Shown: piece by piece, positions 33,191 through 44,559 of the stretch
How the letters are laid out: the number at the start of each line of letters is the position of its first letter
Position numbering within the stretch: position 1 is the stretch's first letter
Source of the DNA: Alisma plantago-aquatica
Taxonomy: Eukaryota; Streptophyta; Magnoliopsida; Alismatales; Alismataceae
Assembly: GCA_963693085.1 (NCBI GenBank)
Contig: OY856409.1
Location: 520,439,303-520,503,302, forward strand
DNA: 64,000 nt
Direction: 5' to 3'
Position numbers and translations under genes: made by a program
Notes under the pieces: model-generated
Seen by the model: only the letters and a program-made list of their open reading frames with translations
Databases searched by the model: none
What the model was told of the DNA's origin: nothing

Positions 33191-34117
33191 AGGTAAAATT
33201 GTTGGAATAGGTAATATTAGTACAAATCTTGAAATAAATAATGTTTTACTTGTTGATGGCTTGCACCATAATCTAATAAGTGTTAGTCAATTATGTGATA
33301 GTGGATATGATGTTTTATTCAACAAAAATTGCTACAAGTTACTAATAGAAAATACTACAAATGTTGTTTATGAAGGAAAAAGAGTTGGAAATCTTTATAT
33401 TCTTAGACCTAACTCTATGCAATCTGTAGTTGGAAATGCTTACTTGCAAATGAAAATTCTCTACAACTATGGCATAGAAAATTGGGTCATGCTAGTTCAC
33501 ATGTTATTAAAAAGCTAGTTAAATATGATCTTGTTCGTGGTTTGCCTAGTTTATCTTTTGATCAAACTGAAAATTGTGAACCATGTACCTTGGGTAAACA
33601 AACTAAAACCTCTTTTAAACCCAAAAATGTACTTAGCACATGTAGATCCCTAGAACTCATTCATATGGATTTATTTGGACCTATGCAGACACAATCTATT
33701 GGTGGCAAAAGATATTGTTTTGTTATTGTTGATGATTATAGTAGATATACATGGGTACACTTCCTTGCAAATAAAGATGACACTATTCAAGTTTTTATAA
33801 AATTTTGTTCTAAGATTGAAAATCTATTACAAAACAAAATATGTACAATTAGGAGTGATCGTGGTAGAGAATTTGAGAACCATTTATTTGAAGAATTTTG
33901 CACATCTCAAGGTTACACTAACAATTTTTCTGCTACACACACTCCACAACAAAATGGTATAGTTGAAAGGAAAAATCGATCACTACAAGAAATGGCTAGG
34001 ACTATGATGCTCGAACATAATACATCTAAAACATTTTGTGTTGAAGTGGTAAACACAACTTGCTATGTGTTAAATAGAGTTACTATTAATTTCATGTTTG
34101 AAGGAAACACCATATGA
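33174..34117 (+). pseudogene. SIRE/Tork-like copia protease C-terminus and integrase
   Basis: One frame (33174-33518) gives KGKIVGIGNI, LHHNLISVSQLCDSGY and GNLYILRP, the protease-integrase linker. A frame change at about 33440-33475 leads to the next (to 34117): WHRKLGHASSHVIKK and CEPCTLGKQ form the HHCC zinc-binding domain. The core follows: LELIHMDLFGPM (first Asp), IRSDRGREF (second Asp), PQQNGIVERKNRSLQEMARTM (Glu). All three catalytic residues are intact. Another frame change near 34095 moves to the pol frame below. Confidence 0.9.
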
Positions 34118-36116
34118 AATCATATATAATAAGAAACCTAGGGTTGACTATTTTCATACTTTTGGATCAACATGCTACATTCTAAACACAAAAGAGGATA
34201 GAGACAAGTTTGACTCTAAATCACATAAAGCCTTTTTCTTGGGATATTCTATTTCTAGCAAAGCATTTAGAGTTTACAACACTATTTCTAGAAAAGTTGA
34301 GGAATCAATTCACATCTATTTTCATGAAGAGCCACAATCTGAAAATCTTGAAGTAATTGATCTTACTCATCAATTAGAAAATGTATCAATACCTAATGAT
34401 AATGACAAAAACACTACTAGTGATCACCAAGTTGAAACACAACCTGTTCCTAGACTCATTAAGGATCATCCTCAAGAATTAATCATTAGAAATCCAAATG
34501 ATAAAGTCAAAACTCATTCTTCTTTTAAAGATGTTGCAAATATGGCATTTGTCTCTATAATTGAACCTAAAAAGGTAACTGAAGATCTCAAAGATGACTA
34601 TTGGATAATGGCAATGCAAGAAGAATTAAACCAATTCACTAAAATTGACGTATGGGACTTAGTTCCTAAACCACAAAATAAAACCATTATTGGAACTAAA
34701 TGGGTTTTTAGAAATAAATTAAATGAAGCAGGAGAAGTGGTAAGAAATAAAGCTAGGCTAGTAGCACAAGGATATAATCAACAAGAAGGGATATACTTTG
34801 ATGAAACATATGCACCAGTAGCAAGACTTGAAGCAATTAGAATGTTACTAGCTATAGCTGCACACAAAAACATCAAACTTTTTCAAATGGATGTAAAAAG
34901 TTAGTTTCTCAATGGGATAATCCAAGAAAAAGTATATGTTGCCCAACCACCAGGTTTTGAAATACCGGACAAAGGTGACTATGTATACAAACTTAAGAAG
35001 GCACTTTATGGTTTGAAACAAGCACCTAGAAATTGGTATGAAAGGCTCAAGAACTATTTATTTGATAATGATTTTTCTATTGGAAATTTAGATTCTACTT
35101 TATTTTTCAAAACATATGCATCTGATTTTCTAGTTGTTCAAATATATGTTGATGGCATTATCTTTGGTGCTTCAAATGAATCATTATGTAAACAATTTAG
35201 TGATATTATGCAACAAGAATTTGAAATGAGCCTCATGGGTGAACTAACTTTCTTTCTTGGTTTTCAAATTAAACAAACGCTTGCCGGGATTTTTATAAGC
35301 CAAGAAAAGTACACAAATGAACTCTTAAAAGGTTTTGGGATGGACCAGTGCAAACATGCTACTACTCCAATGGCTACCTCTACTAAAATTGATAAGGATG
35401 AAAATGGGGAACCTATTGATGATTCCTTATATAGAGCCATGATTGGTAGTTTGATTTACTTAACTGCTTCTAGACCGGACATCATGTTTTCAGTTGGTCT
35501 TTGTGCTCGATTTCAATCACAGCCTATGCATTCTCACTTTCAAGCCGTCAAACGGATTTTTCGATACTTAGTCGGCACCACATGTTATGGTTTATGGTAT
35601 CCTAAAGGACAATCCTTGGATTTTAAAGCTAATACTGATGCTAACTATGCTGGTTGTCGACTTGATTGCAAGAGCACTAGTGGTAGTTGTTTCTTGTTAG
35701 GAAGAGCCTTAGTATCTTGGTTTAGCAAGAAACAAAATACGGTTGCCCTCTCTACAACTGAAGCTGAATATATGGCAGCCGGATCTTGTTGTGCTCAAGT
35801 GCTCTATATGCAACAAGTGTTAACTGATTATGGCTTTACTTTTTCATCTACGCCTATCTTTTGTGACAACACAAGCGCTATAAACTTAGCACATAATCCC
35901 ATTCTACACAGTCGAGCTAAACATATTGAAATCCGTCATCACTTTTTATGGGATCATATCTCTAAGAATCATGTATCCCTTCATCATGTTGATACGGAAG
36001 ATCCATTGGCTGATATTTTCACAAAACCGCTTCTACTAGACCAATTTAACAAAATAAGGAAGCAATTACTCATCACTCCCTTAGAAGATGTTTTCTTTCA
36101 TATTTGTGCCTCTTAA
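34098..36116 (+). pseudogene. SIRE/Tork-like copia integrase C-terminus, reverse transcriptase and RNase H
   Basis: One frame runs from 34098 to 36116 with a single in-frame TAG at 34902-34904 inside the usual KSAFLNG motif. Order: integrase C-terminus ([29 protein letters not shown]), reverse transcriptase ([67 protein letters not shown]) and RNase H (NTDANYAGCRLD, VALSTTEAEYMAA, FCDNTSAINLA, KHIEIRHHFL, DIFTKPL). The catalytic YVDD reads YVDG (35145-35156): the second essential Asp is Gly. It would be inactive even without the stop. It ends 406 bp before the 3' LTR, with no envelope-like gene. Confidence 0.93.
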
Positions 36117-36522
36117 AAATGGTTTTAATCGTGTTATTTTTGGCTTTCAAATGGACATCTTTTTCGAAAGATTTGATGGCTATCTTTTTATGAGGGATAA
36201 CAAATTAAGGGGAAGTTTTTCTAGTTTTAACAGATATCTTTTTGAAATGACAAAGGGGGAGAAATAAATGTAAATCTTAAAATGGTAACTTTGAAAAACT
36301 CAATCAATGAGTTTCATAATCTCTTGGCTTTACATTAAAAGTTGCTATATTCCCTAAAGGATTGGATTCTATGTTTCATACTTCTTTGGGAATAATAAGC
36401 ACACATTTCATAAATAAGAGAAGAAATTCACAAAGTAAATCTCAGGTATGAAACTCAACTCATTTTAAAGACTAGTTGATCTATATTTTGGAAATGTTTG
36501 TCATCTTCAAAAAGGGGGAGAT
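36117..36522 (+). other. Non-coding tail and polypurine tract of the SIRE/Tork-like copia
   Basis: No frame of note. The purine-rich AAAAAGGGGGAGA at about 36509-36521 lies directly before the TGTTGG start of the 3' LTR and is the plus-strand primer site. Confidence 0.8.
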
Positions 36523-37934
36523 TGTTGGCTAAATGGACATCATTTAAATCCCTTTGTTTTGATAATGACAAACATTTCATTCTTGTCCATCTAACGTGCT
36601 ACTTGAGTGTTGCAGGAATAAAGTGGATGATAAATATTTGGAAGATCTATATGCTAAATTGCTTTAATTTCATGAATGTAATCAATTGTAAAACTTGTAC
36701 AAATATATAATGTACAAGTACTTAGACATAATGTAAATCAAGGGTTAGATCTTCCTTAGCAAATCACAACACTTATATAGGTCATCCCCTTCAATAGTTT
36801 CACAACTGCACACTCATACACACACTTAGTATCTAGTTCAAAACATTGAAACAGGGTCATTCTCGATCGACAAACTCCTCGACCGAGACACTCTCGGTCG
36901 ACAAATTCTTTGACCGAGAATGACCCAGGTAGCCGTTAGACACAGCAAACAAAGTAGTTGGGAGTTGGATCAGAACATTATATACACTTGACTCCAGACA
37001 GTCCCTCAGTCGACAAAACTTCGACCGACTGGGATCTCGGTCGACAATTCCTCGACCGAGAATGTCTCTGTCTGCACTTTTCAGAATTAATTAACTAGCC
37101 ATTGTTAGTGAAACTAATGGATACCTAATGGCTAGTTGAGCACTTAGAACCCCCTAGAAAGTGTCTAGAACGTCCTTAAGAATCCATAGGCCATTACTAT
37201 AAATAGGACAAGCCATAGGACACCCAAAGTACACTTGTACAATACTTGAGCTTACATACTTGCAATTGGCAATCTGTTTTGAGCTATTGAGCAACACTAG
37301 AATTGGCTACTCACTTCCCTTGCTCTAAATTCGTGTCCTATAGGCTAGCATCTCCTATCCACTAAACCTACACTTCAATACTCATTGGTTAGGAGATTTA
37401 TACGCTTGATATAAGCAAATCAAGCCTTGTGCTTCAAAGTGGTAATTGTAAGTTCCATTTAATTTCTTGTTCTTTCTTATTGCTTGTACTCTCCTTTCTA
37501 CTCCTAGGGTTGGAGGCTGCGGATTGGAGAGGGTTTGATCTTCTTGGTGAAGAAGGAGGTCTTTGGACTACTTCTAGAAGGCTGTTGCAACGGGAAGCTA
37601 CTTCAAGAGGAAGGCTACTTCAAGGGGGAGCTTGAAGTTACTTCAAGAAGGCTGCTTCAAGGTTGGTGCAACTACTTCAAGGTGAAGGCTGTCCAAAGGG
37701 TGTAGAAAGTATTGTAATTTTATGTAAATTCCTTGAGAGGTAATAAAATTTAATACTTTCAAAATCTCGGTTGGGTAAGCAATCGAGTAGTGGATTGACT
37801 GCCTTAGTATTTGCTAAGGTTGGAACCACTCTAACCACCTTGTCTCCTTCTTATTATTTCAATTGTGGTTATTTGAGTTAAAATACTTTAAAATAATCAT
37901 AAAACCCTATTCACCCCCCTCTAGTGGTTTTTCA
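36523..37934 (+). mobile_element. SIRE/Tork-like copia 3' LTR
   Basis: 1412 bp, exactly as long as the 5' LTR, TGTTGG to TTTTTCA. It is followed by TCCTC, then Athila LTR sequence. Differences from the 5' LTR are spread evenly and are nearly all single-base. Confidence 0.93.
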
Positions 37935-37939
37935 TCCTC

Positions 37940-38034
37940 CGCTTACGGGTGGTATTATTGCACATTGGTTTCAGTTAAAGCTCGGGGATTTCAACCCCGA
38001 GTGAGTTTGTTAGTGCATTCAAAATATCACATCA
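37940..38034 (+). mobile_element. Athila right LTR, 3' part
   Basis: CGCTTACGGGTGGTATTATTG and AAGCTCGGGGATTTCAACCCCGAG are typical of Athila U5 ends. It ends CACATCA, complementary to the TGATG start. The next base begins Angela-3 LTR sequence. Confidence 0.78.
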
Positions 38035-40027
38035 TTGTGCAGCTCCTGGTCTCACCGTGACTGTCGGGATTGACAGTTGTCCTCCAAGTGGAAGAAGTCT
38101 CCTTCCTCTGAAGTAGTCCACACGGACCACCTGGAGCTCTGATCTCCTTGTCCGACAAGGAATCAGAAGGAGTCGCACCCTCCTATCGGCGTACTAGTCA
38201 CCAACACACTCTCCTGGAACCAGTTGCTTTTCTACAGTTGTCTTTCCCTTGTTGTGCCTCCCTTATTGGGTAGCACTTGATCGGGCTCTCTCGGTTACCA
38301 CAACCAGATAGAACGACAACTTTGCAGAGCAACTAGTGTTCTGAGTTGTTGTTCCTGAGAAGCCCCCACTACCCCTAGATATATAGGAAGGTCATGGACA
38401 GGGTTCTCTACCCCGGACAATGTGGGATTAAATAGGAGTAGAAGGATTCAAGATTTTCCACATAGAAACCAACTGTGCAACCTGAACCGATCATTTCAAA
38501 CATGAAACAATTGGTTGGGGAGGTGAGTCGATCAATTTACACCTCAATCGATCGGTTGGGACACCTTAGCCGATCGATTCACTTCTGAGCCGATCAGTTC
38601 GTGGTCCTGATCCAATTCAAATTGACTTTCAAATTTGTTTCCGATTAATCTAATATTAATCCTTGTCCAAATCGAATTTGTACAAGTGAAACAAATTGTA
38701 TTTGTAAAATAGTCTTCTGACTTTCCAAACGATCTCAGTTGGACCAGTTGAGTCGATTGGTTCAACCCTTGAACCGGTCAGTTCACCCTATCCTGAGCCG
38801 ATCGGTTCATCACATGAGCCGATCAGTTCATCTCATGAGCTGATCGGTTGGGGCAGCAGACTTGTGCAAATCAGTCAATCGTAGTTTCAATCAATCTGAT
38901 ACTCTAATCAATCGGTCCAACACTTTGAACACTATGATATTGAGTTATCAATTGATTGAGTGTTTAATTGAACTGCTAACTCCTTTAGTAATGAATCTAA
39001 ACATCGTTTGTGGATAAACTCCTCTTCCAGGTTAAATCCTATGTGTGTGACCCTGCAGGTCCATTTCACATTGGCAGTGAAAGTCCATGACTTCACAAGC
39101 AAAGAGCAGTGCTTAGTCACACATCAGTGCTACCCAAGTGAAAAGAAAAGTTGGAGAACAACTTTCAATCCCACAATTTGTGAATGGTGTTACAGTGAAT
39201 GTATAATTCCTTTGTCACTAATATCCTGAATGAACTCGAGGCATGGAACAATCATCCTGTCAACATTCATTCACTTTCTTGATCTCAGAATAGATTGGAG
39301 GAGATATGTACGACATCAATATCACATACTAATTCACACATATGTGCACGCCTATCTCATTCCTACTCATCAAGTGGCCATGGATATTAAACTCCCTCAG
39401 GAGGGATAAATCCCATATCTATCACTCACCCCTCAAAAGCCCCATGTGTCAAAGCCACCCAATCAACACCTTTATAACAACCCATGTTTTAGGACTGCGT
39501 TTGATGATGTCAAAGTGTACCCAACAACATGTGTTGAGTGTAGTGATTTCATGTATAAGAATCTCACTCACCACCATCACTATGAGAACTGACTGTGACT
39601 ACCATGTCATGGTTCCATGTGTCAAACTCACGGTGGGTTTGTCCGGTACACTTGTTCTCTAACAAGTACCTATGTGTTTGGTTTGATATCTCCATATCAT
39701 GACTAATGAGATTCTGTCATCAACCAATACCACAATCTAGTCTTGTGTGTCATTACTGTCTATCTACCTTCCGCAATGACATTTGACTAGGGACATTATA
39801 AGAATGTACAAACTCTTAGCATTTGTATGATCTCATCGTTCAGGCCCTCAAACTGAAAGCATATGTCATTGAGTATTGTCATTCTCTAGACATTCAATCG
39901 GTTCTATCATTATCTCATATGACTAAACCAGAAAGAATTGGAAGCTTGCCTTTGATGCTTATCAAATCAATCGTAATGTATCCCACCAATCATCCCATGA
40001 TTGGCTCTTGGGGCATACATACCAACA
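38035..40027 (-). mobile_element. Angela-3 3' LTR, missing its last ~195 bp
   Basis: On the minus strand this runs from TGTTGGTATGTATGCCCC (at 40027) down to GAGCTGCACA at 38035, where the Athila begins. Comparison with 60840-61034 in the partner LTR shows about 195 bp of the terminal part lost. It carries the CCGATCGG array (about 38480-38850). In the region inverted in Angela-1 it has the same order as the Angela-1 3' LTR. Confidence 0.88.
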
Positions 40028-40435
40028 GACTCCCACTTGCACTGCGAGCCAATCATCCTTGAATCATATTCATAGTGATCTTTAAACATGTCCCACATGT
40101 TGTTGTGCTCTAGTGCTCACATAGTGAGTTATGGCAACACCTTGCCAAAGTCGGTATTTACTGTATGTCTCTCATCTCTTCGTTGTACATCACATGTATG
40201 AGATGGAGTTGTCGTAATATGCGATCTAGTATTCCTTTTCCTAACCTTTAGCCACATTGCATGACCAAGCACTCCTAACTTGTCATCAATGACTGGAATA
40301 ACTATAAGTTCATCTCTATGAACTCCTAGATCCATATAGTATCCACTGTTGTTCTCTAACACACGGATGCTCGACATTTCCTTTTAAAGCAACTTTATTA
40401 TAATGTTTCCAACAAACATTCACTTTTATATATAC

Positions 40436-40440
<5 letters not shown>

Positions 40441-40494
<54 letters not shown>
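40441..40494. repeat. (AT)27 microsatellite
   Basis: A pure AT dinucleotide run inside the Angela-3 internal region. The matching position in Angela-1 (about 23440-23465) has only a short ATATATATGATATA, so it expanded after the copies separated. Confidence 0.95.
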
Positions 40495-40496
<2 letters not shown>

Positions 40497-42188
40497 CGAT
40501 TAATTTTCTGTCCTTTTCGGAAGTTTGCATCAGTGTAACTCTTTACAATGAACCCTTCCTTATTCCCATAGAACTAGTATTTCTCAAGTACTTATCAAGT
40601 TCTTATGGTATTCCAATAACCCTTACTAGAACTAGACAGACATACACTCATCATGTCCCACATACAAGTTATCAGGATGAGCATATCATATTGTTATGTC
40701 CTACGTACAAGATGATAAATGCATTTCGTTCTTGACATGTCCATACATGCAAGATAATGGGATGATTACATACATAATAGATCCATATCTTTTCTTAGTG
40801 TTCCCATTCTTCATAAGAATTGGACACTTGGCCTTGGGATACTAATCTCCATGTAACATGGACAAGTTCTCCCACTGAATCTATGTATACTGAACCTTTC
40901 AGTATAGATTGCCAATGTATGCTTTCTCTTTTCAGGTCAAGAGTTTTTCTGAGAACTATCTCTATAGATCTCTATTCCTATCACATAGGAAATGTCTCTA
41001 TCTTCCTTAAAGATAATTTCCACTTTGTATTTCCATTCTAGAACATTTCCATTTCACATCAACATGTGGAATGTGAATACGCTCCCACTAAATCAAAGAT
41101 CTCTCTCTTTATCTTTGACATATCAGTCAAACCTTTTGACAATATTATCAAAGTAAAGATCATAGTTCTGAGTTGCTTGTACTCAATCAATCACATTGAT
41201 TAGTCCATTGTAACTTATAGACTTCATTTTCATTAATGGATTCCTAAACCTTATAGGTTGTGTCACATACACATCCTTGTCTTATTCCTCATAGGAATGC
41301 GGTTTTAGTATCTATATGCCAAATCTCTTAGTCATTAAGTTGCAATTAACAAGCATCATCTTTCTCAATATGTTATCCATGTGTCTTAATGCTTAAGACT
41401 CATTCACACTTATGGATTTTATCCCAATGGGTTCTACCATCAAGGTCATACCTTATGGTTCACATGGAACTTATTTAGGATGTAATGGTCATAAACTATA
41501 ACTCAAAATCCGGTTCCTCATATTCATCTACATAGTTGACTAATAACATGATCAACTCATTATATAGATAATTGAGGTGTATCTATCAAGGATATAAGAA
41601 CTCACAACTCTTTGTGATTCTTAATGTCCTTTATTAGTGTAGGGTATTCTTTATCTAATAAGAAATTAGTTATTTGATAATCATCCTCTAACTTCTTAGA
41701 GTATGACTCCTTTTGATTTAGACATCACCATGCCTTAATCATGAGATTACTACAATACACTATCATAATAACTCAGAAGTATCTCAAACATTTGGTCCAA
41801 GTATTTCATTCATTGATCTCATCAAGAATTAACACTTTACCAAATTCATACTTCATCTATGATATTCTTGAACACTTCAAGATATTCATATTGGTATTTC
41901 TCTAAACACCATTTGAAGTATCAGCATTAACTCCAATAGGTATGTAAATACATCACATGCATTATACCTATTAGGATAATCATTCTCCCACTACCACTAG
42001 TGAAGATTGATTAATCATGTCTAAGAGATTCATGTCTCTTACTGGTTCTCTAACCAAAAGAGTCTAGATTTATCCATCATATGGAAACTAGAAATGAATT
42101 TCTCATGATTTATGGTAATTTGATTGTTTGAGTTATCAATAACTTTTAGGTATCATTTTATCTTATGCATACCAAGTATCACAAGATA

Positions 42189-42193
42189 ATAAA
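42189..42193. repeat. Target-site duplication of the Tekay/Del-like element (left, degenerate)
   Basis: ATAAA here and AGCAA at 58515-58519 flank the element. The uninterrupted site in Angela-1, read on the minus strand around 21760, has AACAA. Both copies are one or two changes from it, and no other base is lost, which supports a mutated 5-bp duplication. Confidence 0.6.
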
Positions 42194-43839
42194 TGTGACG
42201 ACAGTCGCCAAACTAACAAACAAATCGTCATTAATTCAGTGGAATAAACATAAACAACGGATTAACAAAAATCACTAAAAATTAAAACCATTTTGCACAG
42301 AGATCCATTTCTAGGAAAACTCTTTAAGGCAGAACCAAAACTTTATATACATCATTGTTCACATTGTACATACATTATACCATCTCTTCTCAAGGATAAC
42401 ATATAACAGTTTCTCTATCAAAAAACATATTGGAGCAACATAAACCTCGAGGCATTCAAGCTAAAATCTCAAATTATTCATGAAACCAGTACAAACCAAC
42501 TCCAAGGACCTGAGAGTACAAAGACAACACATAGGACTTCTATCTACAAGACACAACAGATACACTCAACCTGAGTTGTCAATGCTGCCTCAACTATTGT
42601 TCCTCCTCTGCAGAAAGATCTTCTCCACCTCGTGCACATCCACCTAAAAAAAATGTGGATCCCACGGGGTGAGACAATTGTACCAGCGAGAGATATAACT
42701 CTCCGCCGACCATATTATTATCACAGTTAAACAGTATAAAACTGAGTAGAGGATTCTTTTACATTAATTAATAGGATTCAATCACTGTTTAAGCAGAGTA
42801 AAGCAATATCATCTTCTGAAGCATTACATCTATATACGATTCAGCAGTAAATCATCTATTCATTTTATAATGAATAAGAAAAACATGTATAACATCTATC
42901 CATTTAGATGTATAAAAGAAATGTAACATCAGCCAATGATTTCCGTATTCAATTCTTAAGCAAATATGCTACACAACTAATTACATTTTACAATCACACT
43001 TATGCCCTGAGGAGATGAGGTATACCCCTCATACTCCAACAGACCATTGCGAAGTCGAAATCGGTACCATACAAGTTCAATGGAAGAGCCGGCTTCCATG
43101 TCCTCCCACATCTCGATCAGTGTGAGAAAATGAGAAGGACTATGTCAACTGCTAAATAGCTTTCCAGGGTATACTGGCAACTTCACTATAGAGTTGTAGG
43201 GTCAGCTTCACTCTCATCAGGATTAAGAGATCTTGTGTTTATCTACCATCAACCTGAGGAAGGGTCGATTAGATTTCATGTTTATCTACATTGAGCCCAA
43301 CCAATAATGAAGGATTGAGAGATTTCATGTTTACCTACCATCAATCCCTCATTCGGGGCATATGGATATTTTCACCCATCACCCCCACATATTCAAAAAT
43401 ATGTGGTCTCCAGGAGATCCCGTAGGAAAACCTGTTTCACCATTCAGAAATTTATCGACGTTGATGGATCTATGGTCAGGGATCTACATGATAAGATTTC
43501 ACTTGATTAATCAAGTGCATTGCCATATTCTTTTAGCATCATTCAAGTTTTCAAACATGAATTATTATGACAAATGTTACAAAGAACAAGCATAATGCAT
43601 CTATCAAGTACTTTTCAAATCTTTAGAACACATATAACATTTAGGATTTAAATCCCTTATCTCATTACTGGGAATTCTCATCCTTTAACATTATCATCAT
43701 CATGATTACAGATCTGGGTATTCAAACCCTGAGATCATCACTGAACACTATTACCACTTATTAGGTAACCATTACCTCTAGGTCTGACGACCAAGGTATA
43801 CATGATACTTGTTACCCAAGCATCTCACATGGCTCACAA

Positions 43840-43995
43840 GGCCCATTAAGTATCTTGTCACCTCTCACTAGGTAACAAATTATCACATAGCTCACAAGGC
43901 CATTACACATCTTGTCACCTCTCACTAGGCAACAACTTATTCATATGGCTCACAAGGCCATTACACATCTTGTCACCTCTCACTAGGCAACAACG
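43840..43995. repeat. Tandem ~65-bp repeat in the giant LTR
   Basis: Three copies of a unit with GGCTCACAAGGCC, ATTACACATCTTGTCACC and TCTCACTAGG(C/T)AACAA. The same three copies are present at about 51630-51785 in the partner LTR, so the array predates insertion. Confidence 0.85.
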
Positions 43996-44559
43996 TATTC
44001 TCATCATTTATCATTAAATGATTATCAACACAAGGTATGAGTTTCTCTCTCATCCTTACCAGAGTATGAATACATCATACTTTATTAACTTGGCTTAACC
44101 CTTTCTCAAGGTATGTTAGCCTACACTTATCAAAGTGCATTAAGATCATTACATCTCAATGTAACAATTGGCATTACACACTTCATGTGTTACTCATCCA
44201 TACATATTGGATTTAAGGTGCATCAAGGTATAACAATCTTAAAGTGTTGGATGTGATATTTACCATGCCTTGGTGTATCACTTCCCTCATCACTTACTTA
44301 AGTTCATCAACTTATCTTGTATTAGGGTATTTCCCATCCTAATACTTTATCCACTATCCCATCATATTAATCTTGTAAAGTATTGGCCATAAGTCACACA
44401 CTTGAATTCCCAACTATCATCAGTGATATGGACTCATCTCGGGTTAAGGCATTGTTGATATAAGGTTGTCCATTATCAACCACTTTAGGTGTTTCACCTA
44501 TCAAGGTATTAGCCACATCATTACTTGGTGTTACACTCATCACTCCTAAGAGTGTCTGG

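Larger units (their letters stand above)
30652..37934 (+). mobile_element. SIRE/Tork-like Ty1/copia element, near-complete
   Basis: A 7283-bp element with two LTRs of exactly 1412 bp, an exact primer-binding site, gag, protease, integrase, reverse transcriptase, RNase H and a polypurine tract. It is inserted in the Athila right LTR between TCGTC (30647-30651) and TCCTC (37935-37939), a 5-bp duplication with one difference. I count roughly 50 differences between the LTRs, 3-4 percent. No envelope-like frame follows RNase H. Coding breaks and altered catalytic residues make it inactive. Confidence 0.93.
12480..38034 (+). mobile_element. Athila-type Ty3/gypsy element, rearranged, with two nested insertions
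   Basis: The element runs from the left LTR (12480-14950) through pol (14951-17007 and 26118-26559) and a non-coding tail to the right LTR (28089-30651 plus 37940-38034). Both LTRs start TGATGAATG and the right one ends CACATCA, giving TGATG/CATCA inverted termini. The pol sequence ([16 protein letters not shown]) is of the Athila type. Angela-1 sits in integrase and a SIRE/Tork-like copia in the right LTR. The outer flanks (GTAGT left, TTGTG right) do not match, so the ends no longer lie in their original site. Gag, protease and the left primer-binding site are deleted. Confidence 0.8.
40028..42193 (-). pseudogene. Angela-3 pol remnant
   Basis: After the polypurine tract (about 40028-40045) the minus strand matches the end of Angela-1 collinearly: a TDFGKV trace near 40140, RNase H-like fragments around 40200-40250, and the shortened reverse transcriptase near 41250-41480 with the KTAFL words and the same in-frame TGA (41289-41291) as Angela-1. 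There is no YVDD, integrase or protease. Copy-specific changes include a 54-bp TA tract. It cannot encode an enzyme. Confidence 0.72.

Noticed and set aside
36117..36522. A SIRE-type envelope-like gene after RNase H
   Set aside because: There are only about 400 bp before the LTR and no long frame.
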